Of a DNA stretch of 64,000 bases, positions 51,792 through 59,930 are shown in pieces. The notes under the pieces are model-generated. The model did no database searches and was not told the DNA's origin. It saw only the letters and a program-made list of their open reading frames with translations. The stretch comes from a candidate division Hyd24-12 bacterium UBA6080 (GTDB lineage: Bacteria > Fermentibacterota > Fermentibacteria > Fermentibacterales > JCC-6): the NCBI GenBank assembly GCA_002436025.1, contig DIXM01000002.1, positions 734,778-798,777 on the forward strand. The letters run 5' to 3'. Position 1 is the stretch's first letter, and each line of letters opens with the position of its first letter. The position numbers and the translations under genes were made by a program.

Positions 51792-52745
51792 ATGCCTTCA
51801 GGGTACATCGCTCTCACCGATCCGGAGTGGTTCTCGTTCCTTGCGGGCAAGCCACGGGTCGACGAGGTCAACTTCTGGCAGCCCCACGGCGGAAGGGCAT
51901 TCCGTGCCCTTCAGAAGGGCGATCCCTTTATCTTCAAGCTTCGAGCACCCGAGAAAGCCATTGTCGGTTTCGGGTTCTTCGAACGGTTCGAGGTGCTTCC
52001 GGCCTGGCTCGCATGGGACTGCTTCGGTGAGATGAACGGGGCATCCGATTTTCAGGGGATGCTTGACCGAATCCTTCGACTGCGGGGGGGCGGGAGCCGT
52101 CTTGAGCGCTCAGGTGATTTCCTGATAGGTTGCATCATGATAGCGGCGCCGGTGTTCTTCCCGCGGGAGCAGTGGATAACGCCCCCCGCGGATTGGGCCC
52201 GCACCGGGATCCAGCAGGGGAAGACATACCCCACCCACTCCGGCGAGGGCCTTCGTGTCCTCACCCAGTGTCTTGACAGGGCAAGCTCGGGTTCAGTGTA
52301 CTGGAACGTCGAAAGGTCGCCATTGCTCGTTGCCGAGGGTTCGGAAAGGTACGGCGCCGGGATAACAGTGCGGCCCCGCCTCGGTCAGGGGCTTTTCAGC
52401 CTCGCTGTCCGGGAGGCCTATGGAGGGTCGTGCGCAGTAACACGGGAGCACTCCATGCCCGTGCTCGAGGCCGCGCACATAAAGCCGTACGGACAGGGTG
52501 GCGAACACCGGATTGACAACGGGATACTCCTGCGCCGTGACCTTCACAGCCTTTACGACCTCGGTTATGTGACCGTCACGCCCGATCACGTTTTCAGGGT
52601 GGGGGGCAGGCTGAGGGAGGAGTTCAGCAACGGCCGCAGCTACTACGACATGGACAGAACTGTCATCCAACTGCCCGCCAATGCACGCTGGCGGCCCGAC
52701 CGCGACAAGCTGGCCTGGCATGCAGAAGAGGTTTTCAAGGGCTGA
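51792..52745 (+). CDS. HNH endonuclease with N-terminal PUA/EVE-like domain
   Basis: 317 residues from the ATG at 51792 (GGGGG four bases upstream). The N-terminal ~120 residues (GYIALTDPEWFSFLAGKPRV, NFWQPHGG, ALQKGDPFIFKLRAPEKAIV, GFGFFERFEVLPAWLAWDCF) resemble EVE/PUA-type domains that read modified bases. The C-terminal part carries an HNH site, CAVTREHSMPVLEAAHIKPY with GGEHRIDNGILLRRDLHSLYD, and likely metal ligands His and Asn present. This architecture fits modification-dependent restriction endonucleases, which cut DNA holding foreign modified bases. No methyltransferase neighbours it, as expected for that type. Confidence 0.82.
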   Translation: MPSGYIALTDPEWFSFLAGKPRVDEVNFWQPHGGRAFRALQKGDPFIFKLRAPEKAIVGFGFFERFEVLPAWLAWDCFGEMNGASDFQGMLDRILRLRGGGSRLERSGDFLIGCIMIAAPVFFPREQWITPPADWARTGIQQGKTYPTHSGEGLRVLTQCLDRASSGSVYWNVERSPLLVAEGSERYGAGITVRPRLGQGLFSLAVREAYGGSCAVTREHSMPVLEAAHIKPYGQGGEHRIDNGILLRRDLHSLYDLGYVTVTPDHVFRVGGRLREEFSNGRSYYDMDRTVIQLPANARWRPDRDKLAWHAEEVFKG

Positions 52746-52781
52746 CCATTCGTATTGCACTGTTCTGAAGGAGCGAGTTTC

Positions 52782-53549
52782 ATGAACACCCCTGAGCAGA
52801 TAACCTGTGAACTGAAGAGCTTCCTCGCAGCGCGCGACGAGGTGATCGCGGCCTGGGAGGGAGGCTCCGCCGCCACCGGGTACATGGATCCGTACTCGGA
52901 CCTGGATCTGGCGATCGTGTGCAGTGATGATTCCGTTGAAGCAGTCATCTCACAGTTGGATGGGTTTCTTGCTGCACGGTACGGCATACTCAAGAGGCTC
53001 AGGATGCCCGAACCCGCGTGGCACGGGTTCTCCCAGGTCTTTTACCTTCTGTCGGAAACCCCTTTGTTCTACTACCTTGACGTGGCCTTCATCAGGAGAT
53101 CCGTCCCCGACAAGTTCACCGCCTGCGACCGCCATGGTCACGCTGTTGTCTGGTTCGAGAAGGAACACATGGTCGATCCTTCTCCAACGCCTCCGGACAT
53201 GGTTCTTGCCAGGGCCCGGAAGTTTTACGCAATGGCACTTGAACAGGATTTCCTGCTTGAGATCGAGGTCGGGAAGGCTCTTGCCAGGGATAGGCTTTCT
53301 GAAGCCTTTTCGTTCTACTACCAATTCCTTGTCAGGAACCTTGGGGTGATGCTGAATCTCAAGTACCGGCCGCAAAGGGTGGATTTCGGGCTTCGATACG
53401 CTTACCGGGACTATTCACCGGAAGACGTGGCGCTGCTTGACGAACTGCTTCTGGTCAAGTCGTGCGATGACATCCGTGTGAAGTTCCGGAAAGCCAGGGA
53501 CAGGTATTCCCAACTCGCTGACGAGATGAGTTGTTTTGGTGAAGGATGA
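52782..53549 (+). CDS. Nucleotidyltransferase-fold protein
   Basis: 255 residues from the ATG at 52782 (GAAGGAGCGAG upstream). The catalytic motif is complete: WEGGSAATGYMDPYSDLDLA near residue 25 (G-S plus the D-x-D pair), with a third acidic residue in YYLDVAFIRR near 95. The rest is helical, as in aminoglycoside adenylyltransferase or kanamycin-type nucleotidyltransferases. Whether it modifies a small molecule, a tRNA or a protein cannot be told; no toxin-antitoxin partner (HEPN) is adjacent. It lies 36 bases after the nuclease gene. Confidence 0.7.
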   Translation: MNTPEQITCELKSFLAARDEVIAAWEGGSAATGYMDPYSDLDLAIVCSDDSVEAVISQLDGFLAARYGILKRLRMPEPAWHGFSQVFYLLSETPLFYYLDVAFIRRSVPDKFTACDRHGHAVVWFEKEHMVDPSPTPPDMVLARARKFYAMALEQDFLLEIEVGKALARDRLSEAFSFYYQFLVRNLGVMLNLKYRPQRVDFGLRYAYRDYSPEDVALLDELLLVKSCDDIRVKFRKARDRYSQLADEMSCFGEG

Positions 53550-53653
53550 ACCGCAACCCTGTCTCCGTTGTCCGATTCACCTTTTTTTGTTATCTCATGG
53601 GGGTTTTCCCTGCAAATTGCTGCGGGGTATGAAGAACATGATCGGGGGTCGCC

Positions 53654-55333
53654 ATGAGAGCGTTGCCGTGGTTGTTCCTTCTTCCATCACTTCTGCTCGG
53701 TCAGTGGAGCCCTGATTCCACCCAGAATCTCACGATCTGTGACCTTTCGGGTGAGCAGGTCCTTCCCAAGATAGTTCCCACTTCCGACGGCGGGTGCTTC
53801 ATCTCCTGGTTCGATACCAGGTCGGGGAGCTACTGCGTCTACCTTCAGCGGTTGGATTACCAGGGCGTTCCCCAGTTGGGGGATGACGGTATCCTGGTGA
53901 GCGACCAGCCCCAGATGAGCTGGATCGTTGACTACTCGATGGCGGTCGACGGGTCGGACAACGCGGTTCTCGCCTTTTCGGACGAGAGGAACGGCTCGGA
54001 TGAGCTGGACGTTTCGGTCTACAAGGTCAGCAGTACGGGTGAGTTCCTGTGGGGGGAGGACGGGATCTGCCTTTCGAATCCTTCCGTACCGGGGTTTGAG
54101 CCTAACCCGGTCGTCGCCGTGACGGATCAGGGCAACTGCGTGTTTGCCTGGGGAAAGTCCGAAGACACCGACTACCTGGTTTTTCAGAAGCTCTCACCCT
54201 CGGGTGAAAAGCTGTGGGGGGACTACGGTCTTGTTTTGTCGAGCGCTTCGGCAGACCTGTCCTCGCCTGCCATTGTCCCTTCGGGCCAGGACAGCGTTAT
54301 CGTGCTGTGGAAAAGCTCGACCGGTTCTTACCCCATGACAGTGACCCACCTCTACGCGGACATGCTGGATGTGAACGGTGAGGGCACATGGAGCGACTCG
54401 CCGGTTCTGGTCTACAACACCGGCACGATCACTCCGTGGACATTCCCCGGGATCATCGGGGACGGTTCCGACGGGGCCGTGTGCTTCTGGTACGATTCCC
54501 CCACCATGAATTCCTTCGACGTGTGGGTGCAGCACCTCGACAGCCAGGGCATCAACCTGTTCCCCTTCAACGGCGCCCAGGCCTCGACTTTCTCTGCGGA
54601 CAGGCTTCACATGAGCCCTTCGGCCGTCATCAACTCCGCAGGCGTGTGCTTTGCCTTCTGGGTGGAGAGCAACGCCAACCAGAACATGTACGGTGTCTAC
54701 GGCCAGAAGTTTTCTTCAACAGGGGACCGTCTGTGGACGGACAGCGGCCTTGATCTCCTCCCGCTTGGGTCCGAGCAGACGGCATTCGTGGATGCCCTGG
54801 CTGCGGGCGACGGCATCTTCGTATCCTACTTCATCAACGCGTCGAACACATCGTTCAAGGTCCTGAAGCTTGACTTCGACGGGACCGTCCTCTGGGGGCC
54901 CGTCTCCCTGTCCGCAGGAAGCCTTGGTGGCAAGGACGACCCCGTGGTCTGCCCGGGATACGATGACGGCGCGTACTACACCTGGACCGACAACAGGGGT
55001 GACGGCGGCGTGTACGCCCAGAACATCCAGTCCGACGGAACAATGGGGCAGTACCTGGGCGTTGAGCCAGGTTCGGTCGCGGAGTACCTGCGTGTAACCC
55101 CGAACCCCTCCCGGGGAGCGGTGAGCTTCGTACTTGGCGGATCTGCGGGAGAGACGGCCATCGTGCGGATCTACGACCTGTCCGGGCGGCTCGTAGACAG
55201 CCTTGGTACGGTCCTGGGGGCTGAGGGCGCCTCACTCTCGTGGAACAGGGCCGGTTCGGTCCCCCCCGGCGTTTACCTCGTGAGGATGGAGAACGGTTCC
55301 AGGGTTCTTCTGTCACGGATGATCCTGCTCTAG
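53654..55333 (+). CDS. Large secreted repeat protein with sorting-type C-terminus
   Basis: 559 residues with a signal peptide (ALPWLFLLPSLLLGQWSPDS). The body has repeated blocks (SDGGCFISWFDTRSGSYCVY, DNAVLAFSDERNGSDELDVS, GNCVFAWGKSEDTDYLVFQK) with the strand pattern of a beta-propeller. The final ~85 residues (VTPNPSRGAVSFVLGGSAG, VRIYDLSGRLVDSLGTV, PPGVYLVRMENGSRVLLSR) are a FlgD-like sorting domain. It is probably exported by a type IX-like route; the core secretion genes are not in this window. A strong hairpin follows the gene. Confidence 0.78.
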   Translation: MRALPWLFLLPSLLLGQWSPDSTQNLTICDLSGEQVLPKIVPTSDGGCFISWFDTRSGSYCVYLQRLDYQGVPQLGDDGILVSDQPQMSWIVDYSMAVDGSDNAVLAFSDERNGSDELDVSVYKVSSTGEFLWGEDGICLSNPSVPGFEPNPVVAVTDQGNCVFAWGKSEDTDYLVFQKLSPSGEKLWGDYGLVLSSASADLSSPAIVPSGQDSVIVLWKSSTGSYPMTVTHLYADMLDVNGEGTWSDSPVLVYNTGTITPWTFPGIIGDGSDGAVCFWYDSPTMNSFDVWVQHLDSQGINLFPFNGAQASTFSADRLHMSPSAVINSAGVCFAFWVESNANQNMYGVYGQKFSSTGDRLWTDSGLDLLPLGSEQTAFVDALAAGDGIFVSYFINASNTSFKVLKLDFDGTVLWGPVSLSAGSLGGKDDPVVCPGYDDGAYYTWTDNRGDGGVYAQNIQSDGTMGQYLGVEPGSVAEYLRVTPNPSRGAVSFVLGGSAGETAIVRIYDLSGRLVDSLGTVLGAEGASLSWNRAGSVPPGVYLVRMENGSRVLLSRMILL

Positions 55334-55350
55334 GTTCGGTTTTTGGACGT

Positions 55351-55385
55351 GAGGGTCGGATGCCGGGTTTCGGCACCCGACCCTC
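55351..55385 (+). terminator. Long hairpin after the sorting-domain gene
   Basis: GAGGGTCGG (55351-55359) pairs with CCGACCCTC (55377-55385), and inside it TGCCG (55361-55365) pairs with CGGCA (55371-55375), leaving one A-C mismatch. No good U-tract follows, so termination may be partial. Confidence 0.6.
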
Positions 55386-55414
55386 TTGACCAACCACCGC
55401 CCTTTCCGTAGTTT
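55386..55414 (+). promoter_or_regulatory. Promoter of the double-cubane operon
   Basis: TTGACC (55386-55391), a 17-base spacer and TAGTTT (55409-55414) directly follow the upstream hairpin. The expected transcript starts near 55421, leaving a leader of about 175 bases. Confidence 0.5.
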
Positions 55415-55420
55415 TCGGAA

Positions 55421-55596
55421 AACTTACCAGCACGGGAGGGAATTGATGCACCTGCACACCATCGTATCGCGGACCTGAGGAACCTTAAACGGGTTCCGTG
55501 GGAACCCGGACACAGGTGGAGTGCAGGGAAGCGTTTTGTAACCTCTCCGCTCTCCGCCGCATAGCCGGAATCCCGGCAAAAAGAAGGAGAGCAAAA
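55421..55596 (+). ncRNA. Structured leader, candidate riboswitch, of the double-cubane operon
   Basis: Nested helices: CCTGCAC (55451-55457) with GTGCAGG (55521-55527), ACCTG (55473-55477) with CAGGT (55513-55517), and GGGTTCC (55491-55497) with GGAACCC (55501-55507). The last is exclusive with GGAACC (55479-55484)-GGTTCC (55492-55497). Downstream, two CTCTCC tracts (55543-55548, 55550-55555) can pair with GGAGAG (55586-55591), the ribosome site of the first gene, and a GCCGG-CCGGC hairpin (55564-55577) lies between. It matches no riboswitch class I can name. Confidence 0.5.
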
Positions 55597-56400
55597 ATGC
55601 AAAAATCCGGTATGACCATTGAGAACGTGAAAGAGGTTTACAGCGGCTTTGAGGGCAGGCTGTGGGAACTCATCATGGGCGAGCAGATCCATATCGGAGG
55701 GTACGCAAGCTCGAAAGCACTCGGTGACATCGCGGGATGGAAGGCGGGGGACGAGGTCGTTGACCTCTGCTCGGCCCTGGGCGCCGGCATGCACTTCCTG
55801 GCCCGAACCTACGGTGTGAAGGCTTACGGTGTTGATGCCACCCCCCACATGGTTGACGAATCCAAAAAAAGGCTTTCAGAGGCAGGCTTCGGCAACTGCG
55901 AGGCCAAACTGGGCGACGTGACCGCTATCCCGTACCCCGACGGGCGCTTCGACGGCGTGTGGGGCGAGGACGCCTGGTGTTATGTGGAAGACAAGGCAAA
56001 GCTCATCTCCGAGGCGGCCCGGGTACTGCGTCCCGGCGGGAAGATCGCCTTCACGGACTGGCTCGTGGGTCCCGAGGGGATGGATGAGGCATCGGCCCAG
56101 CGCATCTGTTCAGTAATGAAGTTCCCCGACATGCTCTGCCTGAAAGGGTACACATCGCTTCTTGAGAAGAACGGGTTCAGGGTTCTTGAGGCGTCCGACC
56201 ACACGCCTGATTTTGCCGACCACATTCAGAACTACCTTGGCCAGCTGGCGGGACAGAGGCATTTCGACGCCATGCAGATCCTGGGCTGGAACTATGATGT
56301 TTTCTCCTTCCTGGGCGCCGAATTCGGTTTCATGCTTTCGAAGGCGCGGGCCGGGAACTTCGGCAGGGGACGGTTCGTTGCGGTGAAGGAGCGTTCATAA
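55597..56400 (+). CDS. Class I SAM-dependent methyltransferase
   Basis: 267 residues from the ATG at 55597 behind AAGGAGAG; an earlier ATG (55498) is inside the structured leader. The SAM-binding glycine loop is VVDLCSALGAGMHFLA near residue 52, with VDATPHMVDES as motif Post I and VLRPGGKIAFTDW near 145. LWELIMGEQIHIGGYASS resembles sarcosine/glycine and phospholipid-type N-methyltransferases. It heads an operon of 2-hydroxyacyl-CoA dehydratase-type proteins, so its methyl acceptor may be part of the same pathway. The AAGGAG in its last codons serves as the ribosome site of the next gene. Confidence 0.82.
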   Translation: MQKSGMTIENVKEVYSGFEGRLWELIMGEQIHIGGYASSKALGDIAGWKAGDEVVDLCSALGAGMHFLARTYGVKAYGVDATPHMVDESKKRLSEAGFGNCEAKLGDVTAIPYPDGRFDGVWGEDAWCYVEDKAKLISEAARVLRPGGKIAFTDWLVGPEGMDEASAQRICSVMKFPDMLCLKGYTSLLEKNGFRVLEASDHTPDFADHIQNYLGQLAGQRHFDAMQILGWNYDVFSFLGAEFGFMLSKARAGNFGRGRFVAVKERS

Positions 56401-57392
56401 AAAGGCCCGTTCTTGGTTACCTGTGCCGGGGCTTTCCCCCGGCTGTTGCGGTGGGCCTTGGGCTTCAGCCGTGGCGTGGCGTGGTTGCGGGCTCGGAAAG
56501 GGCCGGGGAAGCCCTGGTCCGCCCCGACCTCTGTCCGTTCGTGAAGTCGGTTCTTGGCGGGATCGTCACCTCCTCGGGTGAGTTCGGCTCCGTGGACGCC
56601 TGGGCGGGGATGTACACCTGCGACATGACCCGGCGCCTTTTTCAGGAGCTCGAGCGTCTGTCCGGGAAGACTGTGTTTCCGCTGCAGCTTCCCTCCACCC
56701 GGACGCCCGAGGCAGCCCGGTGGTTCTGCGAGTCAGTACGGAACCTTGCGCTGGAACTCATCAAGGCCGGTTTCTCTTCGGGCTACGACCCCGCGGCCGC
56801 GCTGGCGTGGGAGACCGATCGACTTTCAGGGGCCGCCGCTCTCAGGGCCGCGGCCCTTTCGTTCAGGGTTCCCCCGGTGGCCCTGCAGGAGCTTTTTCAC
56901 GGTTTTTTTGTTGAAAACCGGTTTCCAGAAAGCGTTGTTCCAGGCGACCGGTCGCCCAGGGTACGGGTCGCGGTGACGGGAAGTGTGATTGCCCGCGGCG
57001 ATGACGCTGTGGCGGAAACCCTTTCCGAACTGGGGGCGGGCTACCTGCCCCTTGGGTGCACGGGGCTTGGGGGGCTTCCCTCCACGGTTCCCACGGACGG
57101 ATCAATCGAAGCACTCGCTCTGGCCTCCTTCAACGACACCCGGTGCATCAGGAACCGGCCGAACCACGGGGTTTTCGATTGGATCGCCGGGCAGGTCGAA
57201 CTTGGGGGCTGCCACGGCCTCGTTCTGAAGACCCTTTCCTTCTGCGACCTCTGGCACACCGAGAAGGAGAGGTTCCGCCAAATGCCCTTCCCTGTGCTGG
57301 TGCTTTCGAGCGACCTCTCCCCGGGGGAACGGGGACGGACCTCGGTCCGGCTCCAGGCGTTCATCGAGACCCTGGAGGCCCTGCATGCATGA
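56397..57392 (+). CDS. 2-hydroxyacyl-CoA dehydratase-like subunit (HgdB/BcrC type, short)
   Basis: 331 residues. The family N-terminus (VLGYLCRGFPPAVAVGLG) and the cluster cysteines RPDLCPFVKSVLGG and AGMYTCDMTRR are present. The only conventional start, GTG at 56451, would cut away the first conserved block. In-frame ATA at 56397, five bases after AAGGAG and overlapping the methyltransferase stop (ATAA), is the best initiator; an ATG mutated in one base is an alternative. C-terminal strands (FPVLVLSSDLSPGERGRTSV) follow the HgdB pattern. It should hold a 4Fe-4S or double-cubane cluster and act with the next two subunits. Confidence 0.75.
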   Translation: MKRPVLGYLCRGFPPAVAVGLGLQPWRGVVAGSERAGEALVRPDLCPFVKSVLGGIVTSSGEFGSVDAWAGMYTCDMTRRLFQELERLSGKTVFPLQLPSTRTPEAARWFCESVRNLALELIKAGFSSGYDPAAALAWETDRLSGAAALRAAALSFRVPPVALQELFHGFFVENRFPESVVPGDRSPRVRVAVTGSVIARGDDAVAETLSELGAGYLPLGCTGLGGLPSTVPTDGSIEALALASFNDTRCIRNRPNHGVFDWIAGQVELGGCHGLVLKTLSFCDLWHTEKERFRQMPFPVLVLSSDLSPGERGRTSVRLQAFIETLEALHA

Positions 57393-58803
57393 CCCCGTGC
57401 GCAAACTGACAGCTCTCGAGTGGGAATCGCGCAAGCTGGAGATACCTGTTGAGTTCGCCGCGCAGTGCCAGTCCCTCAAGGGATTGATACCTGGCGGTGT
57501 GGAGTACCTTTTCACGCCCTGGGAGTATTCATGCCGGGGCGATCTCCTTCTAAGGCGGCTTCGGTTCGACAGTTCACCCGAGGCCCTCAGGCTCTGGGCA
57601 TTCCTTTTCAGTGAGAAGGACAGGCTTTTCCTGGCGAAGAACTCGGGCGCGAAGGTCATCGCCCTGATGAAGGACCTGGGGCAGACAGCCATTCTCGCCT
57701 ACGCCTTCCCCGGGCAGCTCTCATTTTACGCCGACGAACTTTGGTGGGCGCCGTGCTTCGCCGAGAGCACCCACCTTCTGGATGCAGCCTCGGACCTTGG
57801 CGCCACCGAGGAGCTTTGCTACGTGAGGGCCGTACTGGGCGCCATGAAGACCCTCGATTACTTCCCCAGGCCCGACCTCTGCGTGGCAGGCGTCGGGGCG
57901 TGCTGCGACGACTTCAGCGCTGTGATGCAGCTTGTTGAGGGGCTGGGCATGCCGGTGCACTGGTGGGAGATGACGGCACCTGTACCCGGGAGGACGGGCT
58001 CGGCAACCCCTTTCGGAGGAGTTCCCTTCGCAGAGAAGGACCTCGCCTTTCTTCGCGGGCAGCTCGCGGGGGTTGTGGCCGCCCTCGAGGCGGTCACAGG
58101 CGTAAGTTGCAGTGATGAAATGCTCCGCGGAAGCGTGGCGCTTTTCAACAGGCTGCGCACCATTGTCAGAGAGCTTCGGGAACTTGTCTACGGGGCCGAC
58201 TACCCGCCGTTGCCCGGTCTTGAGATGTACCTTGCAGAATTCATCGCCATACACACCTGCAGCGAGCCTGACCAGTGTTTCCCCGTCCTTGAGGGGCTTG
58301 CCCGGGTGGCGAGGGAGAGGCTCGCGCAGGGGCTGTCTCCCTTCAAGGAGGATGAGCCGCCCCTTCGGATCTACTGGGTGTACCCGCCCACCGATGCGTC
58401 GCTGATACCCCTCCTTGAAGACATGGGGGGGTGCGTGGCGGGGACGGACTACTTCATCAACCACGCCTTCCTTCCACTGCGGGAGGATACCGACCCCCTC
58501 ACCGCTGTGGCGGAGAACTGCTTCGACGACAGGCTGCTCTGCTCCCCCGCAATGAGGGCAGATGCGATAGTTCGGGACATCAGGCATTTTAGGGCCGAGG
58601 GGGTCCTTCTGAGCGGGATCTTCGGGGCAAGCCACTGTCCATGGGACGACAGGATAATCAGTGAGAAGGTCAGGGAAGAGCTGGGGCTGCCCGTGCTCTC
58701 CTTCGACGTGCCGTACAGCCCGGGAAGGGTGAGTGAACAGGTGAGAAGCCGGATCGAGGCTTTCATGGACATAGTGAGACAGCGCAGGGAGAGGAAAGAA
58801 TGA
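57385..58803 (+). CDS. 2-hydroxyacyl-CoA dehydratase-like subunit (long, HgdA-type)
   Basis: 472 residues starting 8 bases inside the previous gene. Cysteine positions include YLFTPWEYSCRGD near residue 45 and VGACCDDFSAVMQLV near 170, and the family folds are visible (LRIYWVYPPTDASLIPLLED, EGVLLSGIFGASHCPWDDRI, GLPVLSFDVPYSPGRVSEQV). It lacks the standard N-terminal cluster-binding C-P-x-(V/I) motif in the usual place, so it may serve as a partner or substrate-binding subunit. Overlaps the next gene by 4 bases. Confidence 0.75.
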   Translation: MHDPVRKLTALEWESRKLEIPVEFAAQCQSLKGLIPGGVEYLFTPWEYSCRGDLLLRRLRFDSSPEALRLWAFLFSEKDRLFLAKNSGAKVIALMKDLGQTAILAYAFPGQLSFYADELWWAPCFAESTHLLDAASDLGATEELCYVRAVLGAMKTLDYFPRPDLCVAGVGACCDDFSAVMQLVEGLGMPVHWWEMTAPVPGRTGSATPFGGVPFAEKDLAFLRGQLAGVVAALEAVTGVSCSDEMLRGSVALFNRLRTIVRELRELVYGADYPPLPGLEMYLAEFIAIHTCSEPDQCFPVLEGLARVARERLAQGLSPFKEDEPPLRIYWVYPPTDASLIPLLEDMGGCVAGTDYFINHAFLPLREDTDPLTAVAENCFDDRLLCSPAMRADAIVRDIRHFRAEGVLLSGIFGASHCPWDDRIISEKVREELGLPVLSFDVPYSPGRVSEQVRSRIEAFMDIVRQRRERKE

Positions 58804-59930
58804 TCAACCCCTTTGAGTACTTCGCCACATCAGTGGGAGCCGAGATCGATTTCGTAAGGGCGGAGAAGAGGCGGGGAAAGGGCGTTGTGGGCATCTACTG
58901 CGAGTTCACGCCCCGTGACCTGATCCTCGCCGCAGGCGCTTACCCCATCTGCCTCTGCGGTTCCAGCCGCAAGACAATTCCGCCGGCGGAGACCGTTCTT
59001 CCCGTCAACCTCTGCCCCCTCATCAAGTCGTCCCTGGGCTACATACTCACCAACGGCTGCCCTTTCTTCAGCATGGCCGACCTCATCGTGGCTGAAACCA
59101 CATGCGACGGGAAGAAGAAGGTCTGGGAACTCATCAGGGACCGCAAGCCCCAGCACATTCTCGAACTCACGCAGAAAGTTCTCGAGACCGAGGCCTGGGA
59201 GCACTGGCTTATGGAGGTCAGAAAGCTCAAGATCCGTCTCGAAGAGCTGTACCAAAAAACGATAAGCGACGATGACCTTCGCAGTGCCATCGCGGCCATG
59301 AACAGGGAAAGGGCTTTGCTGAGAGACGTCATGGAGTACGGCGCCGAGCCCAGGCCCGTGATAAGCGGCCTTGAGCTGGGCAGGCTGCGCTTCAGGGTAT
59401 CGGGCATGCCCGAGCATCACCGCATGCTTCTGGAACTGAAGGATGCGCTGGAGGAACGGAAACGCAAAGGTGTTTTCGCCGCGGCGGAGAACGCGCCAAG
59501 GGTCCTTGTCACGGGGTGCCCCATGAGCGAGGGCACGCTGAAGGTCGTGGAGATCATCGAGGAAGCCGGTGGGATAGTGGTCGTGCAGGAAACTTGCAGC
59601 GGCATCAAACCCCTCGACCCCGTCAGCGAAGAGGGCGACCCCCTGACCGCAATTGCGGAGAAGCACTTCCGTATCCCGTGCAGCTGCATGACGCCCAATA
59701 CCGGAAGGCTCGAACTCATCTCAAAACTCGCGAAGCAATTCAATGCAGACGCAGTTGTCGACCTTGTGTGGCAGGCGTGCCACACCTACAACGTGGAGTC
59801 GTTCCAGGTCGGTGAGTTCGTCCGGAAAGAGCTTGACCTTCCATACCTGAAGGTTGAGACCGACTACAGCCCGGGCGACAAAGAACAGATAATGGTCCGC
59901 ATCCAGACCCTTCTGGAGATGACCCGATGA
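58800..59930 (+). CDS. YjiM-like double-cubane-cluster ATP-dependent reductase
   Basis: 376 residues. The sequence GIYCEFTPRDLILAAGAYPI near residue 30, followed by VNLCPLIKSSLGYI near 70 and AETTCDGKKKVWELI near 97, matches double-cubane-cluster proteins (YjiM/DCCP). Known members carry an [8Fe-9S] cluster and, powered by an ATP-hydrolysing activator, reduce small substrates such as acetylene in vitro. They differ from true dehydratases in lacking acyl-CoA as substrate. The C-terminal ETDYSPGDKEQIMVRIQTLL completes the family pattern. The physiological substrate is unknown. Confidence 0.85.
   Translation: MINPFEYFATSVGAEIDFVRAEKRRGKGVVGIYCEFTPRDLILAAGAYPICLCGSSRKTIPPAETVLPVNLCPLIKSSLGYILTNGCPFFSMADLIVAETTCDGKKKVWELIRDRKPQHILELTQKVLETEAWEHWLMEVRKLKIRLEELYQKTISDDDLRSAIAAMNRERALLRDVMEYGAEPRPVISGLELGRLRFRVSGMPEHHRMLLELKDALEERKRKGVFAAAENAPRVLVTGCPMSEGTLKVVEIIEEAGGIVVVQETCSGIKPLDPVSEEGDPLTAIAEKHFRIPCSCMTPNTGRLELISKLAKQFNADAVVDLVWQACHTYNVESFQVGEFVRKELDLPYLKVETDYSPGDKEQIMVRIQTLLEMTR

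Noticed and set aside
57721..58635. Antisense frame inside the long dehydratase-like subunit
   Set aside because: No recognisable product; the plus-strand frame is part of an operon with overlapping starts.
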